A stretch of DNA of 33,361 nucleotides from a virus. The notes under the pieces are model-generated. The model did not search any database. It was not told where the DNA came from and was given only the letters and a program-made list of their open reading frames with translations. The number at the start of each line of letters is the position of its first letter. The stretch's first letter is position 1. This document shows positions 7,793 to 17,900 of the stretch, in pieces. Location of the stretch: positions 1-33,361 of IMG/VR virus record IMGVR_UViG_3300048024_000708; one strand, written 5' to 3'. Made by a program: the position numbers and the translations under genes.

Positions 7793-8205
7793 TGATTCGT
7801 CGCAAAGCTGCAGGAGTTGGCATAACTCACAATGGAAATGTTCTTTTAGCTAAAAGAATAAAGTACTATGAAGGGCAAAAAGTTTCTTTCGGTGGTTATT
7901 GGTCTATATTTAGTGGCAGCATAGAAGGCTCAGAGAAGCCAAGTGAGTGTGCTGCCAGAGAATTATGGGAAGAGGCTCAGATTAAGGTTCGCGCAAAAGA
8001 TTTAAATTTTGTTAATACAATTAAAAGAAAAAATTTAGACTTAGATGTTTTCTTTATTGAATCTAATGATATGATTTTTCCCACATTAAACGAAGAACAT
8101 ACGGAGTTTGGGTGGTTTGTCATCGAAGACTTAAAGAGCTTCCCCTATAAATTAGATAAAGAAATGCTTTATTCAATTAATTATTGGCATAGTAAATGCA
8201 AATAG
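7792..8205 (+). CDS. Nudix hydrolase
   Basis: 137 residues, a single Nudix domain. The box G-x5-E-x7-R-E-U-x-E-E-x-G-U is found at residues 42-64 (G42, E48, R56, E57, L58, E60, E61), with Gln63 in place of the final Gly. The core Glu residues that bind magnesium are intact, so it should be active on a nucleoside diphosphate linked to another group. The start MIRRKAAGVGITHNGNVLLAKR is the usual first strand. It is translationally coupled to nrdA, which suggests nucleotide-pool cleaning (mutagenic or modified dNTPs) or removal of signalling nucleotides; the substrate cannot be predicted. Confidence 0.9.
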   Translation: MIRRKAAGVGITHNGNVLLAKRIKYYEGQKVSFGGYWSIFSGSIEGSEKPSECAARELWEEAQIKVRAKDLNFVNTIKRKNLDLDVFFIESNDMIFPTLNEEHTEFGWFVIEDLKSFPYKLDKEMLYSINYWHSKCK

Positions 8206-8275
8206 TATATTAGGTTGCTCAATTAAGAGGGCCTCGAGTGCCAAAAGGTCTCGAATAATAAAAGGAATAAAAAAT
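8206..8275 (+). promoter_or_regulatory. hsp20 leader: small hairpin and Shine-Dalgarno
   Basis: A short stem is possible between TCGAG (8234-8238) and CTCGA (8250-8254) with CC/GG pairing nearer an AAAA loop. It is followed by AAGGA (8262-8266) nine bases before the ATG, one of the clearest ribosome-binding sites in the window. No TTGACT promoter is present, so transcription probably comes from nrdA. Confidence 0.4.
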
Positions 8276-8752
8276 ATGTCACAGTTAAATAAAGGAATGG
8301 GTAGCTCCTTAACGAACCCGATAACTAGAGAAGAAATATTCAGTCCGATAGAGTCTTTCTTGGATTCTTTCTTTAATGATTCGCTTTCAGCTCTATCAAC
8401 TTCGTCAGGTATTTCTGTATACGATAAATACAGTTACCCTAAAGTTGATATTATACAGAATGAAAAAGATATGTTAATCGAAGCAGAAATCCCTGGGTTA
8501 TCTAAAGAAGATGTATCGGTTGAGTTAGAGAAGAATATCCTAACGATATCAGGCGTATCCAGAAAAGATAAGTCCTCAGATAAATCAAACTACATACGTA
8601 GAGAGATAAAACGTTCTTCTTTTAAAAGATCATTCACAATATCCGACTCTTTAAATAAAGAAAAAATTAAAGCTGATTTTAAAGATGGAATATTAAATAT
8701 TACTATACCTAAAAATAAACCAGATTCTGTAAAAAAATTAAAAATATTATAA
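8276..8752 (+). CDS. hsp20: Small heat-shock protein, Hsp20/alpha-crystallin family
   Basis: 158 residues. The alpha-crystallin domain spans about 53-146, starting at YPKVDIIQNEKDMLIEAEIP with the typical GLSKEDVSVELEKNILTISG, then RREIKRSSFKRSFTISDSLN and the signature ADFKDGILNITIPK. The C-terminal tail KKLKIL is a weak form of the I-x-I oligomer anchor. The N-terminal ~50 residues (NPITREEIFSPIESFLDSFF) are the variable arm. It acts as an ATP-independent chaperone that holds unfolding proteins. Hsp20 is common in T4-like marine phages and is thought to help virion assembly or protect replication proteins. It has its own good Shine-Dalgarno, unlike many genes here. Confidence 0.95.
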   Translation: MSQLNKGMGSSLTNPITREEIFSPIESFLDSFFNDSLSALSTSSGISVYDKYSYPKVDIIQNEKDMLIEAEIPGLSKEDVSVELEKNILTISGVSRKDKSSDKSNYIRREIKRSSFKRSFTISDSLNKEKIKADFKDGILNITIPKNKPDSVKKLKIL

Positions 8753-8759
8753 ATTTAAA

Positions 8760-8794
8760 TTGACTTTTTATTACCTTCATGTTACTCTTATAAT
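8760..8794 (+). promoter_or_regulatory. Promoter of the secreted-protein gene, predicted leaderless start
   Basis: TTGACT (8760-8765), 17 bases, TACTCT (8783-8788), six bases (TATAAT, 8789-8794), then ATG at 8795. With TACTCT as -10 the start falls on the ATG, as at 4148 and 31887. A TATAAT directly touching the ATG is a better hexamer but sits 23 bases from TTGACT and would start transcription inside the gene. Confidence 0.45.
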
Positions 8795-9910
8795 ATGAAG
8801 TTAATTAATATATTATTATTTTTTCTTACAGCTCAGCTAGTATTTAGCTTCGCTCCTGAATCATTAAATGGGTCTAAATTTCAAGTTAAAGGTGCTTATA
8901 CCTTTATGCATATTTTACATCCAGATTATTATGATGTAATGACAGAAGGTGTAGATTTTGAATACTCAGTAAAATTTGATGATAAAAAATTATCCCTAAT
9001 AATACCAAATTCATTAACTTATACATATGATTATAATTATGAAAAACAAAGTAATACGTCCGCCTCCATTACCATTCACACCACTTATGACACACTAATT
9101 GAAGGGGTATTTGCCTTTAGCAGTAAAACAGAAGGCTCTTTTTCTTATACAGAATTTTTTATATCAAGAGAAGTCGCGGCTAGTTCTGACTCTCAGTTTA
9201 CTTTTTCGCAACCATTAGACACAAACAACCCCAATAACTGGTATCTCTTAGGAAATTACTGGCATCAACCTTCATCCAATAAGTATGTACATAAAAATAC
9301 ATTTTTAAATGGAGATGGATATGTAGAGCCAAATGAAAGAAAAATAATAAATGACACTACTGTCCCCGCAGATCATTTAAGATGGTATAAGTTTGCCAAT
9401 AAATACTACTGGCAACAAGCAAATGATATATACCTAACAATAGAGGATTACACTCAAGGTAACTTTGATAATGTATTTAAAATGTCTCATGAAGAAGTGA
9501 ATGCCATTTTAAATAAAGATAGCTCTTGGTATAAATTTGGGAACGAATATTATAATCCAAAATTAAATGTAAGAGTATATCAAAATGAAGTTGATTCTTC
9601 TGATTATGCAGACTCTATTAAGACATACTTCAGTAATGAAATACGATCACCATACTACGGGTATAAGTCGCAAAACAAAAATCAAGAAGTAATTGCTGAC
9701 CCAAAGTATACTCCAGTAGAAAAAAAACTAGGATTTTTCTTGAGCGACGGATGGATTTATTCCCCTAAGCATGGTTGGATTTTTACTAATTCTCAAATTT
9801 ACCCATACTTTTGGTTAAATAAGACTCAATCATGGTATTGCTATAAGACTGGAGAAGGATCTTCAATGGTTTACGACTACAAACTGAATAATTGGATTCT
9901 AGATTTTTAA
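8795..9910 (+). CDS. Secreted protein with C-terminal Trp/Tyr-rich domain, function unknown
   Basis: 371 residues. A signal peptide is clear (KLINILLFFLTAQLVFSFA), with cleavage likely near residues 18-20. Residues 25-140 look beta-rich (KGAYTFMHIL ... SASITIHTTYDTLIEGVFAF). The middle has three short WYKF/WYLL units (NWYLLGNYWHQP, LRWYKFANKYYWQQ, SWYKFGNEYYNP), a loose internal repeat. The last ~60 residues (GWIYSPKHGWIFTNSQIYPY, then FWLNKTQSWYCYKTG) resemble a Trp/Tyr-rich C-terminal domain I know from many exported proteins of marine Opitutae (GWLYHPxxGWLY...YPF). That suggests capture of a host gene or host-surface mimicry. It precedes the fibre and adhesin genes. Role unknown. Confidence 0.6.
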   Translation: MKLINILLFFLTAQLVFSFAPESLNGSKFQVKGAYTFMHILHPDYYDVMTEGVDFEYSVKFDDKKLSLIIPNSLTYTYDYNYEKQSNTSASITIHTTYDTLIEGVFAFSSKTEGSFSYTEFFISREVAASSDSQFTFSQPLDTNNPNNWYLLGNYWHQPSSNKYVHKNTFLNGDGYVEPNERKIINDTTVPADHLRWYKFANKYYWQQANDIYLTIEDYTQGNFDNVFKMSHEEVNAILNKDSSWYKFGNEYYNPKLNVRVYQNEVDSSDYADSIKTYFSNEIRSPYYGYKSQNKNQEVIADPKYTPVEKKLGFFLSDGWIYSPKHGWIFTNSQIYPYFWLNKTQSWYCYKTGEGSSMVYDYKLNNWILDF

Positions 9911-9914
9911 GTGT

Positions 9915-9939
9915 ATAATTAACCACCGAGGTTAATTAT
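9915..9939 (+). promoter_or_regulatory. Perfect 10-bp inverted repeat before the 40-residue membrane protein
   Basis: ATAATTAACC (9915-9924) and GGTTAATTAT (9930-9939) are perfect complements around the loop ACCGA. No U-run follows, so it is a poor terminator. The Shine-Dalgarno GAGG (9928-9931) of the next gene lies at the loop and the first base pairs of the right arm, so the stem could limit translation; it begins 4 bases after the preceding stop codon. Confidence 0.5.
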
Positions 9940-9940
9940 T

Positions 9941-10063
9941 GTGAAAGAATGGGGAACACTTATATTTAATTTATCAATTTTTTTAATATCTTTATTAATT
10001 TATTACATTCTTATTATAGGTATTTGTATTTTAGTAAAAGAAATCAACAGTCTCTTCTCATAA
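9941..10063 (+). CDS. Small single-span membrane protein (40 residues), possible holin/spanin-type or regulator
   Basis: GTG start with GAGG nine bases upstream. The protein begins VKEWGTLIFNLSIFLISLLI, continues with YYILIIGICILVKE and ends NSLFS: a continuous hydrophobic stretch of about 27 residues (7-32) flanked by charged ends. No family is recognised. It is too short for the usual gene finders but has a start, a ribosome-binding site and a compact fit between two genes. A perfect hairpin overlaps its ribosome-binding site. Position just before the fibre and holin-like genes would suit a lysis or membrane role, but this is inference. Confidence 0.5.
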   Translation: MKEWGTLIFNLSIFLISLLIYYILIIGICILVKEINSLFS

Positions 10064-10064
10064 A

Positions 10065-10078
10065 GTGTAATATTCTAT
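10065..10078 (+). promoter_or_regulatory. Candidate late promoter (GTGTAA-N8-ATG) of the fibre/adhesin operon
   Basis: GTGTAATATT (10065-10074) then four bases and the ATG at 10079. The first ten bases are identical to those before the gene at 29300, with identical spacing. No Shine-Dalgarno is present. It would drive the operon running to 26769. Confidence 0.55.
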
Positions 10079-11230
10079 ATGAGTATTGTGAGATTTAGCG
10101 ACTTACCACAAAAAAATAATCCAGATACAGGGGATTTTATAGTTGGTCACGAAAATACATCTTTTGTTGATGAAAAAAAATATTCTATAAAAGATATTTT
10201 TTCTTTATACTCTGCCTTAGATCAGGAAGTCTCTGGCAAAAGAATTTTTCACGACATAGAGTATGCAGGAGGATTAACAATTGATGATATTTCTGGGATA
10301 GATAAACAAGTTTCATCAGTAATTAAAAGAAACCCTATAGAATTTATAGGCAGCCCTGGAGACCACTCCACTCCCAGAGCATGGATAAACGAGATACACT
10401 ACGACAATAGATGTATAGATGTCAAGGAGTTCGTTGAAGTTTGTGGTCACACAGGAGTAGATCCAAAAAGGCTTACAATTATACATTATAACTCCGATGG
10501 ATATATGCATCGGTTACCTGATTTTTGCGAAAAAGATGGTTGTCTAGAACCACAACCTTTAACGTATACATTAACAGGGGACGTATTTTCAAATCAAGTA
10601 GGCGATTTTGGTTTCGAAATAGCTCCAATGATCGGCCTATCAAATGACAAGGATTACGGATTTGCATTAGTATATGACTATGAACAGTCTGGAGAAAAAG
10701 TCATACAACTAATTAGTTACGAAGGTAGTGGGCACCAATTATCATTTGTAGGAAAAGAAGGTCCAGCCTCAGGATTAAGATCGCATGATATAATTGTAAA
10801 TCAAGATCCAGACATGCAAGAAATTTTGTGTGAAGATTTAAGGACACTACAATTATTTGGAACAGGTAACAGATATTCTGACTTCGAATGGAGATTCCCT
10901 ACTTTAGATCAAACTGAAACTAGTGGCTACTTAAACCATGACCAAGGATTTAAATTTGTGGATGGCGATGTAGATAAAACTCCTTTAGAATCAAGATTAG
11001 GAGTAAACACAAAACATCCACTAGATACACTACATGTAAAAGGAGGTATAACTGCAGAAGGTAATTTATTAATTTACGGTCCAGACTCTGGTCATTATGG
11101 AGAGCATAGAAATACAATCGTTCGAATAGAAAATCTTCCATCTGAATTAGACTTTCATGATATACCGCCAAATACTTTATACCGAAGCGGGCACCATTTA
11201 ATGGTAAAACCAACAGACTTAAGAGATTAA
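10079..11230 (+). CDS. Tail fibre-like virion protein with lamin-tail-like (LTD) domain
   Basis: 383 residues with three parts. Residues 1-60 (SIVRFSDLPQKNNPDTGDFIVGH ... KKYSIKDIFSLY in outline) look like the N-terminal attachment segment common in phage fibres. Residues ~100-300 resemble a lamin-tail-like domain of secreted bacterial proteins: WINEIHYDNRCIDVKEFVEV (cf. INEIHYDNxGxDxxEFVEI), then LTIIHYNSDG, and closing TSGYLNHDQGFKF (cf. TPGAxNxGQxF). Residues 305-335 (RLGVNTKHPLDTLHVKGGIT) are a classic fibre-stalk motif (LGVGTxNPxxxLHVxG). Known fibres use such stalks to hold receptor-binding domains, so the LTD-like part may contact the host. It starts from a candidate late promoter and leads the operon. 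Confidence 0.72.
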   Translation: MSIVRFSDLPQKNNPDTGDFIVGHENTSFVDEKKYSIKDIFSLYSALDQEVSGKRIFHDIEYAGGLTIDDISGIDKQVSSVIKRNPIEFIGSPGDHSTPRAWINEIHYDNRCIDVKEFVEVCGHTGVDPKRLTIIHYNSDGYMHRLPDFCEKDGCLEPQPLTYTLTGDVFSNQVGDFGFEIAPMIGLSNDKDYGFALVYDYEQSGEKVIQLISYEGSGHQLSFVGKEGPASGLRSHDIIVNQDPDMQEILCEDLRTLQLFGTGNRYSDFEWRFPTLDQTETSGYLNHDQGFKFVDGDVDKTPLESRLGVNTKHPLDTLHVKGGITAEGNLLIYGPDSGHYGEHRNTIVRIENLPSELDFHDIPPNTLYRSGHHLMVKPTDLRD

Positions 11231-11232
11231 TT

Positions 11233-11667
11233 ATGGGCCCAATATTAAATACTATATTAGGAGCAGGAATTAAACTGGGAGTCAACCTAATTAATGCGTG
11301 GTTAATGCAAAAACAACAAGCTCAGTTATTAATGGCGGCTAGAGACAAATCAATGATAGACGCTTTATTAAAAAATCAATCAGAACAAGCTAAAGACCCT
11401 TTTGTAAAAATAACCCGAAGAATATTATTCATGAGTATTACTTTTACAATGTGCTTCTTAATGATATATTATGCATTTAATCCAGACATATCATATGATG
11501 TAATTGTGCCAAAAGGCGAAGGTGCTAGATGGGGAATATTTTCGTGGATATTTGGAGGCAAAGAGTGGGAATTGGTTGAGATGACAGGAGGCCTACTATT
11601 AAGCTCTTTCTTTGATCTTTGTTTTATGGTGGTCGGTTTTTATGCAGTACCTAGTAAAATGAGATGA
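11233..11667 (+). CDS. Two-span membrane protein, holin-like candidate
   Basis: 144 residues. The N-terminal half is an amphipathic, Gln/Ala-rich helix (INAWLMQKQQAQLLMAARD). A first membrane span lies near 64-84 (ILFMSITFTMCFLMIYYAF) after the positive patch KITRR. A polar loop with IFSWIFGGKEWELVE follows, and a second span is near 116-138 (GGLLLSSFFDLCFMVVGFYA). This topology and the order 'helix, RR, span, loop, span' resemble the three-span GTA/phage holin family (PF11351), but I cannot confirm membership. Its gene begins two bases after the fibre stop and overlaps the lipoprotein gene by 4 bases. Alternative: a virion membrane-interacting protein. Confidence 0.5.
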   Translation: MGPILNTILGAGIKLGVNLINAWLMQKQQAQLLMAARDKSMIDALLKNQSEQAKDPFVKITRRILFMSITFTMCFLMIYYAFNPDISYDVIVPKGEGARWGIFSWIFGGKEWELVEMTGGLLLSSFFDLCFMVVGFYAVPSKMR

Positions 11668-11972
11668 AGTATTTACTAACAATAACTTTACTATTATCAT
11701 CTTGTTTTTCTGCTAATATAAAAAACAGTAAAAAATACATTCAAGATCAAAATATAGCTATAGATACAATTGATACAAATAGAGACGGCAATATATCTAT
11801 ATCAGAAATAAATTCATTTAAATCAAATTCAAATAAAACAGAAACAAAAAAAACGACACCATTTAAAATTTTTATTATCTTAATAAGTTCAGTACTACTT
11901 ATATCAACAAGCCCCTATTTACTAAATATAATTCAAAATAAAAATGTCTCTAAGAATAAACAGAAGGAATAA
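11664..11972 (+). CDS. EF-hand lipoprotein with C-terminal membrane span
   Basis: 102 residues. A lipoprotein signal is visible: hydrophobic start then LSSC with Cys14. Residues 37-48 (DTNRDGNISISE) are a complete canonical 12-residue EF-hand calcium loop (D1, N3, D5, G6, I8, E12), single copy. A Lys/Thr-rich linker leads to a second hydrophobic segment at about 66-90 (FKIFIILISSVLLISTSPYL) and a basic tail. The gene overlaps its upstream neighbour by 4 bases (ATGA) and the giant gene by 29 bases in another frame. A calcium-sensing envelope protein linked to lysis or superinfection exclusion would fit, but no homologous function is recognised. Confidence 0.6.
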   Translation: MKYLLTITLLLSSCFSANIKNSKKYIQDQNIAIDTIDTNRDGNISISEINSFKSNSNKTETKKTTPFKIFIILISSVLLISTSPYLLNIIQNKNVSKNKQKE

Positions 11973-14900
11973 TTTTTTAGAGATTAAAGAAGGCTCTAAT
12001 TTAAAAATATTTAAAGCTCTACCTAAATATTTAAAAAGTGAAATACCTGATCATGACTTCCCTTACCACTTAGGTTATTGCGGCGACACAAACTATGGGC
12101 TATACTCAGAACCATCACTTCACCATAATCAAGACACATCCTTTTTAACAAGTTCAGCTGTAAAATTTGACGGCAATGAGTTCCTGGAAACTAATGAGAT
12201 TAGCTTAACTAATAAAAATAATTTTTCAATTTCTACCTGGATAAAAACAAGCTCAAATCTCGAAGAAGTTTTAATTACGGATATGAGTTACCAGAATAGC
12301 GGCTCCTTTCAATTAAAATCCAATAATCAAAATAATAGACCAGAATTTTCTGTATTTGATGGTGTTAGCTTTATCTCCGTTACAGGTCATTCAGGCATAA
12401 ATGATAATGACTGGCACTTTTTAAACGTAAATTTTTCATGCGATCAGGCTACTAAAAATTCTAGCATAGAAATGTATATCGACTCAGAACTTCAAAATTC
12501 AAAAAGTATAACGGGGTTTATAGATTTAGAAAACATAACAGCTAGCGGGTCTTTTAGCTCGAGAGAAAATGAGCTATATAAACTTTTTGACAAAAATAAT
12601 TCGACTTATATAGAAATGTCTGGAAGCCAAGAAGAATCTGATTTTTATTTTGCAAACCCAATAACAGGCGGGATAGATAAAATTAGATACAGAGCTATAA
12701 ATGATAGCGCTGCTTATGGCGAAGTTAAAGCCTCACTAATACTAAAAGATAAAATAACAGAAGAAGTATCAACGTTTGATTTTCAATCTTTTATATCTTC
12801 AAATTTTGATAGTAACAAAGGAGTTAGTAACTCAAGTACAATAGCTAAAACGCAAACCCCAGTTCCCAATGCTATACCAGAATCTGGAATTTCTTATGGT
12901 CCAGTTGATTCTATTTTTTCCACGGGATGCCCCACGGATTGCAGTTATTTTGATCTGCGAGGTAAAAAATGGTTTCCATTGCAAGAATATGACATAAACT
13001 ATAATCACGAAAGTTTATACAATAGAGGTTTTTACCCGTTAAGGCCCCAAGACGAAATAGATTACGAAACTGATTCAGCTGGAAATATTATTGAGCATGA
13101 ACCTAAATATACTTATGCTAATTTCAACACATGGCAGACAGATACTCCTTTTTTATATGGCAGAGACTGGGACGCTCCTCAGTTCTTAGATAAAGATATA
13201 ATAGGCTTTCGTTATAAATATTCTCCAAGCACGACCGAGAATCAAACTTTTGGAATGGACTTTTCTAGAATAATAGAATTTGGTCTATACTTAAGAGGCA
13301 ATGAATACAGCTTACTAGAAACCTTACCATTAAATAGTTTTGAAGGACTTACATCTAATCACAACGAATCTTTTAATCTTACAATAGGCTCAACCGCCTC
13401 AAGCAATAAAACAAATTTTTTCAACGGTAGCGTAGATCAGATACTACTTTTAGATAAAACTTTAACACAAGATGATATAAATTCTTTTTACTCAGAAAGA
13501 GATTCAATTGAGTACAGTGCTCAACTAGCAGATGAATTAAAAGTTATCTCGTGGTACGATTTTTCTAATACCAATATAATCGGATGGGACAGGCACAACA
13601 AAGTCACAACTCAAGAATTAGTTAGGCTTTACAATTTTAACAATACAAGAAACGACTCAAGTTCTTATTCAGTAAATCCTGAACTTTTTGGCAGCTTAAA
13701 CTTTTCCACGGAAACAGTTAACTTTCCAGGGTATGCTGCGTTCTTCAATGGGTCAAGTTACTTATTTGACCCAGGTGGGAGAGAAATGGATTTTCAATCT
13801 AATTTGACAATAGAATGTTTTTTAAATTTTTCAACTATCCCAGAGGACGATCAACAAACTATACTGTCTTCCAAAAACTTTCAAGTATCAAACACGTCCT
13901 TTGAATATTATTTTAAAAATGATAAAATGTATTTTGACATCTATCAATTGGACCAAAAAATAATAACCGTAGAAAGTGAAACGCTTAACATATCGACTGA
14001 TAAATATTACCATATAGCAGTATGTAGAAACAGAAATACCATTAATTTATTTTTTAATCAATCTTTATGCGGCACAGCAGAACTTCCATTTTACGTACCA
14101 ATTTCTGATCCAGAAAACGGAATTTATATTTTAAATGGTTTTCACGGGTATGTTCAAGATTTAAGAATAATTCAAGACTCTGCTATATATGAGCCTAATC
14201 TATATATAGATGACTTCTATAAAAGGCTCGACAATCAATTTGTCGAAAGGCATAATTTATACACGACCTCTCACTATCCATTACAGGAATCAGTTACCAT
14301 GAGTGATAGTCGGGGAATATATATACCACAAGGGCATTATCTAGAAACAGCGCACGAGCATAAAGCTTTTAATTTTCATAAAAATAGCTTCTCCATTTGC
14401 CTTTGGTTTCGATTAGAAAACTTGAACAAATCAGGCTTCATATTAGGCTCCTGGAACGACGAGGGAGGCTACAGTCATAGTTACGCACTAAGGTATGTTA
14501 AAAATTTTAGAAATCAAGTTAATACTTTGGTTTTCTTAGCCTCCGAAGATGGCACCAACTTTAGGTCTGTTAAAACCGCCAAATTAGAAAACAATATAAT
14601 CTCTCCAGAAAGCTGGTACTTTGTTTCTATAACATATAATGGAAACGACAAATCTCTAAACATGTATTTGTATAGCGATTCAGAGTTTATAGACTCAACA
14701 AGCATGAAAGTTAATTCATTCTTCACGATTCCAAGAAGAGATGATTTTCAAATAAATGGAGTCAAACATACAGAATCTAGTAATACTTTTCTTGATCTAT
14801 CATTAAGTCAATTATTTTTCTCTTATAGGACTTTCTCCTTTATAGATGTTCAGAAATTCTGGAATTCGGGAGTAGGTATAACATACGATGAAAATGATAT

Positions 14901-17900
14901 AAACTTTAATAGAGATTTAATTGCTTGGTTTGATTTTAGCGAAGGCTCTATAAACGATATTAACGGCAACAAACATCTCTCTTCATCGACGACCTTCTCT
15001 ATCGTCGAAGGTAGAAAAAAATTAGAATTAATAGATGATGGATCTGAAATATTCTTAGGTAAAATGCCTGGAGGAAGTAACTTACTTTTCAATATGTCTG
15101 GTAATAGAGCTATATACAAAACCTCAGGAATAAATAGCTTACCAAGCATTGAATTCAATAAAGATAACCTATCTTTTTTAGACTCCAACTTTGAATTAGA
15201 TTTCACTAGTAGCTTTACTTTGTATTTTTGCTTTCAAAGCTTAGGAAACAACAATGACTTTGCTCCTATCGTCGATTTTTCAAATTCTGAGTCTGAAGGA
15301 TTATCGATACTATGGAAAGATACTCCAGACCAAAATTACCTTGGTGAGTTAAAACTCCTAATTAACGGAGAAGAATTAATTCTCAAAGAAGGCAACTTTA
15401 TAAGAAACACTAACGTGGTTTCTCTTGAATGGAATGTTCATAAAGAAAAATTATTCTTAACAATAAACAACTCAAGGTTATCATCTGCTCCAAGAGCTTT
15501 AACTAAAACAGGTCTACAAACCAATTTTGCTAAGACTCCACTGTCTTTAGGTAAATTCTATTACGACTTCAACAATGAACTAATAACATTTAATGGATTA
15601 TTATCTGAGTTGATTTTAAATAAAAATTATTCAGATCCTAAAATTTTGGAATATTTTTCATGCAAGTATAACGCAATACATCCTGGGTATCCAGTAGATT
15701 ATATATATGATGATGATAATCCTTCAATGCTTTTTGATCTTTCAGAATTAAAGCAAACTATAGGCGAAGGCTCTACATCTCTCGGCAGACTTAAATGTGA
15801 TTTGCAAAATCCAATTTTTTCAATCGTAGACAGCGAAGATTTCACTATAAATGAAGACGGCTACATTGCATTAACATCTCCAGCGGACAGAGAAATAGAT
15901 TCATATACATTTACAATACTGGTTGAAGATAAAGACTCAGATCTAAGCGAAACAATTAGCTTCATAAGTTATGTCCAAATAGACAATATTATCGCAATCA
16001 TTAATGACTCTAATCTCGTTAAATATGTTTCTTCAGAAAATAAATCAGCAGGGAAAAACTTAGGTCGAGTATCAACAACCGAACCTGTAGATTGGTCAAT
16101 TTTTTCAAGCTCAAGCGCCAGCGTTTCTATCGACTCTTTAGGTAATATTGAATTAGCAGAAGACATCCCAGATGGAGAGACTACCTTTAGTTTTACGATT
16201 TCAGCAACAGACTACCAGGATAACATAACATCAACAACGCATACGGTTGAAATAGTTGATCTAGAAGGACACACAGAGATAGAATTCATCCCAACATATA
16301 ATAACTACCTTGATATTGAGACTATCCTTCTGCCAAACTCTGCATGGATAGAATTTGAGTCAGAGGGAGAATCAGATATTTTTGAGATTAAAACAAGTTC
16401 GCTTTTCAACTCAAATGGGTTACAAGTACTCCAACAGTATAGTACTATAGATAAAAGTGAGGAAACGCACTCTCTTTCAGATTTTTTCTATGATGAAACT
16501 CTAACTTATAAAACCGCACTAAACCCAACAACCTCGCTAAATCCAGAACATTCTTATATAGACAGCGAGACGCTAAATAATAAATCGACAGAAACAAACC
16601 CCACCAGTTACGATCAATATTATTCAGGGGTTATTGATCTTTTTAATGAAAGCGACACAACTCCGTCAGCTGCTGATTTTACAAAACCAACAGAACTCAC
16701 TACTCATTTACTCAACAATAAATTTACTGCGGATCAGGCCCCAATCTCCACCTATTTTGATTCATCAATAATTGAAAACCCTGAACTCTCTGCCTGTAAA
16801 AAGGTTGTGGACAATTTAAAATATATTGCAGACGGAAACCCATACTCAGTAGACCCTCCAGATTTTGATATTGGACGTAATGCCCATTATAAAATCAGGA
16901 TCAATACATCCTACAATCAACGTAATAAACCGTGCAAGATTAGGCTTAAAACGGTTGGGCTCACAATAATATCTTCATACTCAGCGACGGCTCCTGACAT
17001 CAAAGTAAAAGCCGACGAAAAATCCTTCTTACAGCATTTATCATTTGGCGGTCCAGGCTTACAAACTAATATAAATAAATTAACATTAGACTGCGAAACA
17101 GATCAATTAATCAGCTTGCGATACTTTTTACGTGCAGCAGGTTCTTGTAATGAAATTGAAAAAATAAACTTTAATACAAAAAACGTAATTACTTTATTCG
17201 AGGCATTTAGTTACATAAACACTAATAATGAAAGCATAAATAATAGTATTAAAAATTTCTTAAATTCATTATCTTTTGAAAATTTAATTGTTGCAACAAA
17301 TTGCTTCCGATCTTCTCGTTTTACAGGATCTAACGATCTGAATCTCTCGTCTTGGAACACTTGGAATTTACAAAAAATTGATTCAATGTTCGAAAACGCT
17401 GAATTCTACGAAGGCGGATTATTATTTTCTTCTCAAGACATCGACTCTATAGATATGCCTAGACATTATGGCTCCTCTAGTGAATTTGATGACGTAAATC
17501 CTGACTCATTCCTGCCGAATGATTCGTACATAACTTATTTTAGCGGGATAATGAATTCAACTTTTTATACAAAAAAAATAAGAAGCGCTCGATCTTGTTT
17601 TCAAAACATTTTAATATCATCCCAAGACCGATTTTCCACCAACTTAAATCAACAATATAGGATTGAAGAAGTAATTGATTATCCTACTAAAAATAAAAAC
17701 GGCACAGATTATAGAGTAGCATTCATGAGCTCTCAACATGGTAGATTCGTTAGATATATACGAAATTCAATAAATAACGAGTATCAAGAATTAGGAAATA
17801 TAGATTGCCTCCTAAATACAGAACTTAATTTAAACTGCTTTGAATTAGACCTGTGTTGCGCATCAAGAAATATGTTTTATAACACTAAGGTTGAAAAGAT

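Noticed and set aside
8789-8794. TATAAT directly before the ATG at 8795 as the -10 element
   Set aside because: It is 23 bases from TTGACT and would start transcription inside the gene; TACTCT at 17 bases fits the rule seen elsewhere. Some doubt remains because TATAAT is the better hexamer.
9911-9920. GTGTATAATT as a further copy of the late motif
   Set aside because: The hexamer is GTGTAT rather than GTGTAA and no ATG or GTG follows at 8 bases.
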